Origin: Tubulanus polymorphus
Lineage: Eukaryota > Nemertea > Palaeonemertea > Tubulaniformes > Tubulanidae
Length of the DNA stretch: 64,000 nt
NCBI RefSeq assembly: GCF_964204645.1
Contig: NC_134029.1
Coordinates: forward strand, 15,430,850 to 15,494,849
Reading direction: 5' to 3'
The translations under genes and the position numbers were made by a program. The notes beneath the pieces are model-generated. The model was not told the DNA's origin. It ran no database searches and was given only the letters and a program-made list of their open reading frames with translations. Below, one piece after another: positions 46,344-57,171 of this stretch; positions within the stretch are counted from its first letter, which is position 1, and every line of letters starts with the position of its first letter.

Positions 46344-47610
46344 CTAACGGTTCATTTTATTTAGTCCTATGTACTTTTCAGCCAATTTGGATTTGATTGT
46401 AATTGAAACTCTGGAACTGTTAACAAAAGACAAGTTGAAAAAACACAAGTTATGCTTGATTCTCATGTTCAAATTTAATTCAAATTTATTTTATTACATC
46501 ATATTTACAAAGCATATCATTGGTTCATACATTAATAAAAATTAGGACGGAACAAATATTATTACAGAATTTCCAAAAAGGCAATGAATTTCTATAACTA
46601 AATGAACATTATTTTTCTAATAACTCAGATCAAGAGTGACTCTCCCGTTTATTAGGTAACACACACAACTATCGGAATAGGTTTGATATACACACGTTGC
46701 AGGTATCAATTGTTGATCAATATACAATTTGTAATCCATAAAAGCCAAAATCAACATCAGCCGGAAACCTAGACCAGATCAATTCATAATTTATTGATTG
46801 AATCTACACTACAATATATGTATTTATTCAAATATTTCAATAAAAACATTAACTTCTTAAATCTATTCTAAATCATAATACGTTCTTATCTGTCAATTCA
46901 CTCAATCTATCGACTCAGCAGGTGCTTCAAATGAGTTCTTAATAGGACAGATCAATTTTTTAGCATGGTGATAATACAGTATCATGATGTTTGAATGCCA
47001 AATTAAATGCCTGGTCAAATGAATTAATATTTGTTGATTGTACGTCCGCGTATGTTCGGTTTCAAAGCTGAATCATATTTGACGTTTACACAGTGGTAGC
47101 ATATTAGGTTCGAATCTGTCAATGCATTTTATTCTATGTGTCGATATTTCAATTTACTACAATTCCCATCTTTCTGAATGGCTTTGCAGAAAACCCGTCA
47201 TCGCTGCTTGGCAGCTATATTCTATTTCTTTATTTCAATAATAATGAATCGTTTTCGATTCGCTATTTTGGCAGGATGTCTATCGTCCGATAGCTCCCGA
47301 CCTCCCAGCGTGAATCAATCAAAAAAATCAACTACTCGCCAAAGACTCATTAATTAAAAGTCAGGATAATGGAAGATGCATTCTAACAACCAATGGCGAC
47401 GTAAAGACTATATATAGGCTCTATATTAGAACCAGCCTGTACTACGGCTATTCAACTTTATAAAATTATTTGTCCCCGTCAAATACCGCGCACCATTTCA
47501 GTCAAATTGCCTAAATATATCTGGTTCGTCGCTATAGTAGATTATTTTCTAAAAACAATTACACCCATATCACCAATATATACCTATAATTCTAAAAGCT
47601 CAGGTTTTTA
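46344..47610. other. Intron, mostly unrecognised
   Basis: The right flank of the LTR element (to about 46410) continues the dispersed repeat also seen near 33115-33170. At 47187-47221 a - strand copy of the ATATAGCTGC...CAGC / GGGTTTTCTG core occurs with unrelated flanks. No gene. Confidence 0.6.
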
Positions 47611-47614
47611 GCGT

Positions 47615-47870
47615 TAAGAGGAATATTCATCCCAAAGTCAATAATATTTCGAATATCAGATCTAGGTCCATTTTTCTTCGTTTCACAGCTGGGGGAATAT
47701 TCCGCCCAAAGTCAATTGTTTGAATATCAGACATGAAGGTCAGATTCTCTTCGTTCGACATTGGGAGGAATATTCCTTCCGAAGTCAATAGTTTGAATAT
47801 CAGACCCCTCGGCCAAGTTTCCATCGTTTGACCTAGGGAGGAATATTCCTTCCGCGGTCAATTTTCCCAG
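47615..47870. repeat. ~73-bp minisatellite with palindromic core
   Basis: Four diverged copies (cores near 47622, 47693, 47766 and 47838), each containing a (G)GGAATATTC(C) palindrome, AAGTCAAT and TTTGAATATCAGA. Non-coding. Confidence 0.8.
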
Positions 47871-48392
47871 TAGCGGTCTTCTTAATTGGTAATGATCAAA
47901 GAACGCATGGCTCAGATTACTACTGTGTGCCTATCACACGCCACGCGTGAATCACTTTCGTATTCTTTTCTGTAAATTTGAGGACATGGGGCATTATTTT
48001 TCTAGAGCTCAACGTTATCCCACACACGGAACTGTCAATAGGTTGATTTTACGGCAACACGAGTCGACACGTTTTTACAATTTTTTTTGATGTATGAACA
48101 TTTGAGGACTTAATGAATATTTTTAGAAAGTCGCAATACACTTGAGACTGAGTTATCAATGATTATATCTGGTATTTGTGGATTATTTGCTTATAAAGTT
48201 TGGTGGTTTTAAGACCTTCGAAATGCATGTATTTACATGTTTTTCTCTGTGTGTTTTGTTGGATATTTCATCTCATTGAGTGTTTATTTAATTTTATCTC
48301 ATTGGATCATATGCATTCAAATCGTTCAGTGAAAGATAACAAAACGATTATTTCGAGATGATAGTAAGTTTATCTTCTATCCTTCATTGCAG
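47871..48392. other. Intron 3' part, nothing recognised
   Basis: AT-rich intron ending CCTTCATTGCAG before cbEGF 6. Confidence 0.5.
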
Positions 48393-48515
48393 ATGTTGAC
48401 GAATGTCAGAATTCAGAAAATTGTTTGTATGGGAGGTGTGTTAATAGTTATGGTGGTTACGTATGCCAGTGTCCTCCGCATTATGAACTGAATCCACCTG
48501 GAACGGCCTGTATTG
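48393..48515 (+). CDS. FBN: Fibrillin exon: cbEGF domain 6 (precedes TB)
   Basis: A 123-bp exon, acceptor ATTGCAG, donor GTAATG, phase 1. It encodes DVDECQNSENCLYGRC and CQCPPHYELNPPGTACI. The CPP.(F/Y)ELNP phrase is shared with the vertebrate fibrillin-1 cbEGF that directly precedes TB4, and the next exon is indeed a TB domain. Confidence 0.93.
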
Positions 48516-49743
48516 GTAATGTTAATGCAAGCACCGGTTTGCAATTCAGTTGTTTTTTAACAAGATTGGCCCTTAATTTATAAACTGTATAAGATAACTT
48601 TGTGAAATTTAATGGATGGGTTACCCTAGAGACCGTGAGTGACTGATTAGATTTCGAGTGCTGTTGGTGAAAGGTCAAGGTCACTGGAAGCCGTTTTGTA
48701 TTTTCCATTTCCTGCCTTATAGGTCGACATACGCTAGGGATGTATTTTACACTCAGGCGTTTCACCTGATGTGGGGGCATCGGTCGTCTTCAGCGACATT
48801 CTGGTTTCTTAGTCGGACATTTTCCCGTTGTCTCTCAACGTGTCCGACTTAGCCAGTTTATTAAAAAGTATTAAGAATTATTTTGTTAAGAATTATTTTG
48901 AGCCGAGTCGAGGGATGAAAAAAATCGATTTGTTTCATACAACTCGTTTTTTAACCGTGTAAAAAGTATTTTCGAAAAGGGACTAAAGAGAGGATAAAGT
49001 ATAACAGACATATTTTCAAATATTTTTGATTCTGCCATCAAGAAGATTAAATATTCATTTTATTTATTTATAGCACATTTATAGCATAAGTATCAAACCC
49101 TTCATAAATATAGCGAAACATTTGTCACACATCAAAGGTAACCAAACACCTAAATTAATTCATATTTGATTCTAGAAATTCTGCCAAAAATAGCAGAATG
49201 TTTCAACGAGCATTTTGTAAATGTTGCGCAGAAATATCAAAAACCAATTTCTGAAGAGAACCTAAGGTTATTTAAGTGATAATGTGTGGAAATCTTATGA
49301 AGATTTAATTTACTAGCCTCTATGCCAATTGCAGTTTTACTTCAGGGCGTGTTCCCAGTGCATTCAATATAGCTCATGTTACCCTAATCTGTAATCGTGG
49401 AAAAGTAAATATGTGCATCACTGTTCTATTTCCGACTGTCCGTATTACAATTTGGAATTAAGTCGGTTAAGTGAAAGACTTAAGATAATTTGAAAAACCA
49501 ATCACACTATTTATTCAATACATGTACTAATTTGGTTGAATCAAATAATAGACTCTACTCGCATTATAAATCAGATAAAATTTTGTGTGGCCTGATAATA
49601 TAAGGGAATGGAAATGTACTGCAGTGTATTCCGTCGTGGTTATATACAGCTTTCTGCTGGTGATTGGCTCCGAACACTCATTGGTTACAGTGACAGAAAT
49701 TTGTTGTGAAGGTTTATTGACCTCAAGATCAAATTTTATTCAG
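48516..49743. other. Intron, 1.2 kb, nothing recognised
   Basis: No gene or clear repeat seen. It ends AATTTTATTCAG. Confidence 0.6.
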
Positions 49744-49911
49744 ACAAACGTGAAGGAATCTGCTATTTGGACAAACCAACATTTGGAAGTCGAGGGTCGT
49801 GTCATAAAAGTATGCCTGCTCGCATCACGCGATCTACTTGTTGCTGCACAATTGGAAAAGCGTGGGGAGAAAATGAAGGATATTGCGACATTTGCCCTCA
49901 AAATGGAACAA
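49744..49911 (+). CDS. FBN: Fibrillin exon: TB (8-Cys/LTBP-like) domain, first part
   Basis: A 168-bp exon, acceptor TTATTCAG, donor GTTTGT, phase 1. It encodes KREGICYLDKP, a GSRGSC loop, STCCCTIGKAWGE with the diagnostic triple cysteine, and YCDICPQNG. Seven of the eight TB cysteines are here and the eighth is in the next exon. Position in the series equates it with vertebrate TB4, which carries the integrin-binding RGD between the first two cysteines; here the loop has RGS. TB domains link cbEGF arrays in microfibrils and in some family members bind integrins or TGF-beta prodomains. Confidence 0.93.
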
Positions 49912-50132
49912 GTTTGTAGCTTTAAAACTGGTCAAATTTTCTTCTCATGGGAATATATATAATCACTAGTTAACTAAATGATTATCTTTTCGTCTATTAA
50001 TCTACATGGGCTTATGTGGATTTAATTCCCTAAACACATCCTATATTGCATATTAACTAGAAACTTACTGATGATGTCATTATGATACGATTGGAGTGAA
50101 TCAGGTTTTTATGTTCTGTTGTTTATTTGCAG

Positions 50133-50201
50133 AACTATATGATCTAGTTTGTCCTGGTGGTCCTGGCTTCAGACCAAATATCCTCACGGTCATTCTTGAA
50201 G
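50133..50201 (+). CDS. FBN: Fibrillin exon: TB domain, last part
   Basis: A 69-bp exon, acceptor TTTGCAG, donor GTATGC, phase 1. It encodes LYDLVCPGGPGFRPN and ILTVILE, nearly the same as the vertebrate fibrillin segment CPGGEGFRPNPITVILE that closes TB4. It supplies the eighth cysteine. The intron before it is 221 bp. Confidence 0.93.
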
Positions 50202-50266
50202 GTATGCTAGATCTGTCAGATGGTCTAAAACGGTAGTCATCTTTATCTCGTTAACCACCATGAATA

Positions 50267-52005
50267 ATAAAGAAGTTTCCAGTTTCTAGGCGCCATTTTG
50301 TGGCGGTCCCTCGAGGTCCCCATTGTTGCGATGATTTGCGCTCATTTTTAAAACATAAGTTTAGATTGAATATCATATAGTTCTGCAGCCCCTTGCTCGA
50401 CGAAATCAATTTATACACCATTTTAAAGGAAATAAAATGCAGATATTTGCTGGCGATTCTTGGAATTTTTGAACGCAACAATTGAGAACAGTGACGATGT
50501 GAAACCAAGGACCGCATATCTTAACCGTGCGTGAAAGAAACCGCAATATCTATTAATTTTGAAATATCTAAGTATCTCTTGAAGCTGTATTTCCAATTTT
50601 CACGGAGGTTAAAGAGGGTAATTTGCAGTTTAAGCCTGCGTTAAAATCTTTTGAATATCTTTCCTGACGACTGATCTGTACCCGCTTGAATTTGAGATTA
50701 CGCGCAAAAGGGGTCTCCCACTGCGCATTGCAATTTCACTGAACATTGAGATTTGCGACAAGAAATCTTTAAATGCAATTTGATTTCTTCACATTTTCCA
50801 TGGGGATATTTTGAGATGATAATCCATATCTTGTTTGTACCGTATTTTGGCGGGGGCAATTCGTTTAGCTGGTTTCGGGGTCCGGTTTGTCCCGCTATTG
50901 AAGTTTGAGTGACCCAGTTGAGGAGTTGTCGTATACAGCCCGTCCAGCCTAGCGCCGATTTTGTGTTCGGTGAAATCAAACGCTTTAGAGTCGATGGTGA
51001 AATGTGCCAGTCAATTTAAACGCTTAGGACATATTTAACACATTTCCCTCTCTGGTAATCCCTCATTCTGGGATCATACGATGAATTTACTGAATCTCAA
51101 CCTTCTTGCTGGAAAACATCGACCAGAAAACCTTACTGATATAAAATTCCAATATAATATTTAAAGGGGTTCATATCTGTCCCCCATTTGATATTCTGTT
51201 TTAGGGGGTCAACGTCCAGTTTGGCAACTTTCAGCTGCGCCACATATTCAAAAATATATAAAAACTTAGAATTTTTTTCTAGTGTCCAACCATGAGTGGT
51301 ACATTCGGTTGAAACGCAAATTAGGTTCTCAACTAGGCCACATTTGCAACCAACACGGAAAGTCCCCACTCTTACAGGAAATCCTTAAATTTCCCAACGC
51401 TACAAAACTCAAATTCATCAAAGCACTCATAGTCCATTTTCAACCATACGAAAATAAAGGTAATATATAACCATCAGAAGCAATATTAATAATTACAAAC
51501 CAGTATAAAATCTTATTTCTGCGATTTCTTTTCACAAATCTCAATGTTCAGTGAAATGGCGGCGCGCACAGGGAGACCCCTTGGGAAACTCAAGCGGGTA
51601 CAGATCAGTCGTCAGTAAAGATATTCAAAAGAATTAAACGTAGGCTTAAACTGCAAATAACCCTCTTTAACCTCTGTGAAATACAGCTTTAAGAGATACT
51701 AAGATATTTTAAAATTAATAGATATTGCGATTTCTTTTACGCGCGGTTAAGATATGCGGTCCTTGGTTTCACATCGTCACTGTTCATCATTGTTGCGTTC
51801 AAAAATTCCAAGAATCGCCAGCAAATATTTGCATTTCATTTCCTTTAAAATGGTGTATAAATTGATTTCGTCAAGCAAGGGACAGCAGAACTATATGATA
51901 TTCAATCTAAACTTATGTTTTAAAAATGAGCGCAAATTATCGCAACAATGGGGACCTCGAGGGACCGCCACAAAATGGCGCCTAAAAACTGGAAACTTCT
52001 TTATT
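50267..52005. mobile_element. Foldback element with ~500-bp inverted repeats
   Basis: Arms at about 50267-50775 and 51525-52005 are inverted copies, with matching landmarks GTGGCGGTCCCTCGAGGTCC / GGACCTCGAGGGACCGCCAC and GATCTGTACCCGCTTG / CAAGCGGGTACAGATC. They are separated by about 750 bp of unrelated sequence with no convincing gene. Outer ends are AATAAAGAAGTTTCC and GGAAACTTCTTTATT. I see no clear target duplication. It looks like a foldback or MITE-type non-autonomous DNA element. Confidence 0.8.
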
Positions 52006-52491
52006 GTAAAAGGGAAAAGATTGAGAGGCTTTAACCGTATGATTTTGATTAATATCCTAGAAAAAAATATGTAGGGAAGATTCAAAATAGTTGCAAACGA
52101 GAAATTCAATTCCAGCAACCTTTTTTTTTAAATTGGTATTTTAAAATAACTAACAGCAGAGTCTACATGAAATATTTTGATAACTTTAATTTAATGTGTC
52201 AAACTCAAATTTTTTCAAACAAAATTATACAGCATTTAATTTCACAACGCCGGTTGCTCAACGGTTGATAAATATTGTTGATGATACAAATTTCGAGGAC
52301 ACTTGACAAAAAAGGGGCGCCCCCGCGCCTACCCCTCTTTATCTGCCTCTCAATAGTTGCTTTTATTGCTAAGCCTCCTTATGTAAGTACGCAGGTTATC
52401 AATCAATTATTACTCGATGCTGAGTTTGTTTTTTTTTCTTCAGAGACACATTTTGGAATCCATGAATGAATCGTTGAATTTCAAATTTCAG
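52006..52491. other. Intron remainder
   Basis: AT-rich, no feature seen; ends in AATTTCAG. Confidence 0.5.
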
Positions 52492-52617
52492 ATATTGATG
52501 AATGTGAAGCAATACCTGGTATTTGCAAAGCTGGGGCGTGTAAAAATACATTTGGTAGTTTTGTGTGCATTTGTCCTGATGGATATAGACTAAATAACAC
52601 CGACATGGATTGTGTAG
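52492..52617 (+). CDS. FBN: Fibrillin exon: cbEGF domain 7 (follows TB)
   Basis: A 126-bp exon, acceptor ATTTCAG, donor GTAAGT, phase 1. It encodes [35 protein letters not shown] and ends DCVG. It matches the vertebrate cbEGF after TB4 (DIDECQELPGLC..G.C.NTFGSF). It is the last fibrillin exon I can find; the next cbEGF exon is expected beyond 64000. Confidence 0.93.
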
Positions 52618-53100
52618 GTAAGTGACTGGATCTATATAATGGACATTTTTCGGGTATGAAAACATCATGTAACTGGCAGGAAATCATATCAAGTTTATCG
52701 AAATTGGCGCCTCTAATACGTCTGGTTTTGATAGACTGCGAGGCCACGGATACACAAATGGCGAGCAATTCATTTGACATTCGTGCCATGCTAAGTTCGC
52801 TTATAGTTTGTTCGTCGTGTGGATTATAATGGAGTTCGGCTATCTAATTTAGTATCTCTAACTTAGTATGTATGGCAACTTCTATAGTCCTAGCTTGGAT
52901 TTGTCTTGTCATTGTCTTTTTTGACTGCAAAATACATTCTTTGAAAAAGTTAGACGATGGCACGAGGCCGAGCCGGTGGCTACAACGCCGTTTTTTGTGA
53001 CAGGCAGTCGACAAACGTTTGGCATCGTTTTTGACGGGTCAAACGACGGGTCAATCCATGCGTCAAACGACGCGTCAAATTCACTTTTTTCAAAACTTTA
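52618..53100. other. Intron with short TCAAACGACG repeats
   Basis: No gene. Near 53030-53090 a short run of GACGGGTCAA/GACGCGTCAA motifs. Nothing else recognised. Confidence 0.5.
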
Positions 53101-53105
53101 TCTTA

Positions 53106-53200
53106 TTAGGGTTTTCGGACTTTCGTCGAAAACCCTCTTGGAATTCTGTGGATTATTATTATTATTATTAATATTATTCCACTTCTTTCGAACATAAAAT
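53106..53200 (-). repeat. Hairpin relic related to the A-segment array
   Basis: Inverted repeat AGGGTTTTCG / CGAAAACCCT followed by an (ATT)n run and CCACTTCTTTCGAACATAAAA. Reverse-complemented, the order (TATGTTC, GTGG, AAGAA, AAT triplets, hairpin) is that of the A4 hairpin array, with a different stem sequence. Confidence 0.55.
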
Positions 53201-53406
53201 GTATCTCGTCTCAGATCCGACAACTAATCAATAATACATGCTCTAATAAACCTTGAGGGAGATGAAGCGCTCTGAAAGCATTGGGTAGAATCCTTTGAAA
53301 TGTTTGACGTACCTTAAAATCCGGCTTAATAACTGAACCCAGCCTGATTTTGATACAGAGCTGGTATATGAAATATCCCATCACCTCTCCCGTCGGTTAG
53401 AATCCG

Positions 53407-53460
53407 TGGCGCATTGGAATACCGTTGTCTTGTCAGGCGCAAGGTCGCGGGTTCGAGGAT
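53407..53460 (+). repeat. tRNA-like sequence (possible SINE head)
   Basis: A-box-like TGGCGCATTGG (53407-53417) and B-box-like GGTTCGAGGAT (53450-53460), each with mismatches to the Pol III consensus. Weak. Confidence 0.3.
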
Positions 53461-56400
53461 AGCCATATCCGTATTTTCTAATTTTTTTAAAAAGGAAAAT
53501 CTCCCTTTTTATAAGTTGAAAGTCATTTGATGCAATCATAACATTTCATTAATAACATCAAATAAAACCCAAAGGGCCTATAAGTCGTTAAAACCTACTA
53601 CTAAATTTAGTCGCTTTAATATTTTCGCCAACTATGCGCCGCCTATCGTAATAAACAGTTGTTGTTTGCGAGTACGAGTGCGTTACCGTTTTTGAGACGC
53701 CTTTCTGAGTCAATGAAATAAGGGTGGCTCCGAGAACACCCAACTTTGCAGCGCTATCCGCATGGTTATCTGCACTCGGATGCTTACTCAGACGCCATTT
53801 TGTTACCAGACTAGGTTACAAGCCAGGTTAAATGTGATCTCGACATTTCTCTCGAAATTATTATCTTAATCGTTCTACTGTTTGTAATAGCCGAGGTGAC
53901 CAGTTTGTAAAAAGACCTGTAAGTCTCATTATTATTGCCATCCGTAAGAAAACATCCTACGATGGCTGAAACCACGCACGAATATAAAGCATGCCGCAAT
54001 TCGTAAAATGGCCATGTATTGTCCCCCATCCACGATGATTTATGATGAATGAGTGTAGCATACTCTCGCTAGTCGTCGCATGCCAGGATTGATTGCCTTG
54101 TGCCACAGGCACTTGAATATGGGCTTTGACCTTGTTGGCGTGTTAAAAAATCCAAAGTGGCTACCCGTACGGACCCGTATCCGTATTCTCAAGAATTATT
54201 CGTACGTGAATGGTCCGTATCAATAGTCTAGTCTCGTGAATTATTCGTACGTGATTTTCCGTAAGGCGGCGGCACCTCACGTATTGCGATATCCTATAAT
54301 TCGTACGTAGTCCGTACGTACATTTGACGTAGGCCACGGAACTGATAAATCCTAATTGAAAAAGAATATTAAAAAGAATAAAAATGGCTATTTTCTTTAT
54401 CTCCAGTGGTATAATAAACAATTCATATTTCTACAACAATGATGTTTAAAGAATTAGCGCCTTAGACCAACACACGTTTAATATTCGTACGTGATAGTAC
54501 GTACAAGTACATATGCCGTTATTCATACGCAGTACATTTATTTAAAAAATCTTTAAGAAGTACCAACAACGAACATATTATGAATTAAACACTGGATTTA
54601 TATTTCTGCAATGTTTTTGGGATATGGCATAGCCGTTAGGAAAAGGACTGTGGTGTATAACCTACATTTTTACATTGCAACCACTGATTTGTCCAGATAG
54701 GTAAAATCTGAGCATTCAACAATAAAACAACAAAATAAATATTTACAATAAAATATATCTATACCTAGACTAATTGTCAGTCTCTATCAATACAATATAA
54801 CTTTATTGAACTCTTAATAACAAGTAAAGCCGCAATAACAGATCTACGTCGCTTAGGGTATTTGTTAGCATGTATACACTAAACTCATTTTCTTTGCGCT
54901 TATAAAAGACCAGTGATTGCTCTGCGCTAAGGGTATTTGTTGGCATATCTCCAAAAGACGCATTTTCATATAACTGTTGCCTTCCAATTCGACCGTTGAT
55001 GATTTGAAATAATGTCAGAAAACCCGTTATCGCTGCTCCGCAGCTATATTTTCATAATACATTTTGTGAGCATCTTTTGTTTTTTGTTCTCTTCTGATTG
55101 CTCTGTCTGTCCTTCGCAGGGGCGGATCTAGGGCTCTCTTGTATAAGCGCGAAACACAGGGTGGAGATCTGGGGGTCATCAGCCCACAAATTCCACAGGC
55201 ACAATTATGAAATTTCCAGTATTTTAGAACCAATTCGAGAGGAAATGTCGTGAGTAGATTATTGCAACAGAACTCTCAAGCCGGAGCACGGCAGTATTCG
55301 GGAAAATATGAAATGGACGTTCGGAGGGCCCCGCTCTCTCGGGTCCCACCGTCCCTAGATCCGTCGATGCTTCGAAAGCTCTTCATTTTGCGGCAGCTGT
55401 TACAATGCAATGTATTATTGCTAATTAATATACAATACAGACGGTACGCGGTAATGATACCAGAGGTAAAAATGCCATAGGTTATAATTGCAGAAGTGAA
55501 AATGCCAGGGGTGTAAAAATGCCAGAGGAAATAATGCCAGAATGGTAAATTGATCCAATATTTATAAGTGACAACTGTATGAACGATTCATCGAATTGTT
55601 GCTTTGATGATATGAATTACAACTCGTCGCAAACTTTTTCATTTTGATTATCATACCTATTATTAGGGTAGTTTCGGGAGTTTTCGCGCACTTAACGAAT
55701 ATTACCTACCTTCTCAGATTGAAAGCACTAACATGTCCAAATCAGCCACTAGGTAGTAGAGTAAACCAATGATTATCATGGTATGTATGATATCAAATAA
55801 TTTCGCAATATAAGAAAAAGGTTATTTGTTGTATAGAAAGAAAAATGCAATTTTATTTTAATCTATACAATTTGAAATGTTAAAAAAAATCTCATCTCAT
55901 GAGCAAATAAATATTTGAACAATTATGAATAGGATAGAGTCATCTACTAAAGCATCATAAACATTTTATGCTCGTTCCCGTTCTGATAAGTTTAATCGCT
56001 TTTGTAACGTCATCCACGGAATATGATCGCCTGTAAGGGCCCCTTGCTTTCCTTTAATTTTCAATTTCAAACTTTAAACTGAAATCGCCACAAAACTACA
56101 TTATTTACTTTACTTGTAGGTCATAGTTATTTAAATGATATCGACCAAATTTAATTTCGCCTCAATCGTGAATAGATATGAAAGACTTCCAACTGAAGAA
56201 AATTAATACATAATTTCAAATTCGTGTGGAAATAGGCTAACAGCAAGAATGTGCTTGTGTTCATGAGATTTTATATGAAGGTGGTTAGTGATTAGATTTA
56301 ATCCCATTACACTGACTTATTCCGGGCAAATCTTGAGATATTTCCGTCTATCTGGAGTATCAAATTGAAACGAACAGTAATTAGCAATTGCACATTCTCA

Positions 56401-56716
56401 TTGTACCCAAATAAAGAAACCAAAATCATACAATTTAAAGATTCTTACGAATCATTCCGTTGTACATGTACGAAGCATTTTGTCTGAAAATAAATTCAAG
56501 TATGGCAAAATAATCAATATTCTGATTTTTAATTCTCATTTCCCCTCACCAAGTCCATGTGTTGATCTTCTAAGCTGCCACGTGAAAAGGAAAATATCTT
56601 TCAGGAATAATGATATGTGACGGAGTAAAATGGTTAAAATGATCCACTAAATTTGAAATCCACCAAAATATACAAGTCTTTTGGTGCGTTTATTGCGAGT
56701 ATGTAACATGTATACG
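53461..56716. other. Intron, mostly unrecognised, with scattered repeat motifs
   Basis: No gene. It holds a CGTACG-rich stretch (about 54165-54330, and near 54485), a - strand copy of the ATATAGCTGC/CAGC-GGGTTTTCTG core at 55017-55050, a GGGGCGGATCTAGGG motif near 55120, and a run of AAAATGCCAG repeats (about 55450-55545). Confidence 0.55.
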
Positions 56717-56742
56717 AGTAATTGGGAATATTCCCAATTACT
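56717..56742. promoter_or_regulatory. 26-bp perfect palindrome upstream of Polinton gene
   Basis: Half-site AGTAATTGGGAAT followed directly by its reverse complement, about 95 bp before the ATG at 56836. An AT-rich stretch with repeated ATGAATAAC follows. It could be an operator-like site or a replication/recombination feature of the Polinton. Confidence 0.4.
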
Positions 56743-56835
56743 TTAATATTCATATATATGAATAACATATAAATGAATAACATTGATAAATGAATAACTT
56801 CTAAAATCAGTTTTAATAAAAACTTTGATATTAAA

Positions 56836-57171
56836 ATGGGGAGTAAACACAGTGAATTCTTAGATAGAATTAAAGATACTACAAGTGTCAAATCTGTAGA
56901 TTATAAATATAAGAAGTTAGCAGAATTAACAATTCATAAGAAATATTTAATTACAAATATTGATACAGTTACTAACAAATATGGAGATAAATTAGTTATT
57001 CACTTAGAATATGAAGGATTAAAAGGAAATAGATATAAATTCAGAACATATTTACCAGATAGATTTCATAGATTATCAAGTGAAGATTTAGAAGAATTAT
57101 GTTCTGGTGATTTCTATTTCATATATAAATGTGGTAGCGATACTTTATTAATTTGGCTTAAGTATAGCTTA
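56836..57171 (+). pseudogene. Polinton small conserved protein, truncated by LTR insertion
   Basis: Starts MGSKHSEFLDRIK, then LTIHKKYLITNIDTV, NKYGDKLVIHLE, YLPDRFHRLSSEDLEE and LLIWLKYSL. The layout (a short beta-rich protein with YGDxL and LPxRF blocks) resembles a small protein I recall from Polinton elements, possibly of OB-fold type; the function is not established here. The natural reading frame runs into a gypsy LTR at 57172, adding about 28 foreign residues. Composition matches the Polinton genes at 28738-32221. Confidence 0.55.

Noticed and set aside
49585-49962. 125-codon + frame over the TB exon
   Set aside because: Wrong frame. The TB domain is read in the next frame between an acceptor at 49743 and a donor at 49912, giving all expected cysteines.
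54040-54060. Possible further cbEGF exon (GATGAATGAGTG)
   Set aside because: The frame contains a stop and no cysteine pattern or splice sites follow.
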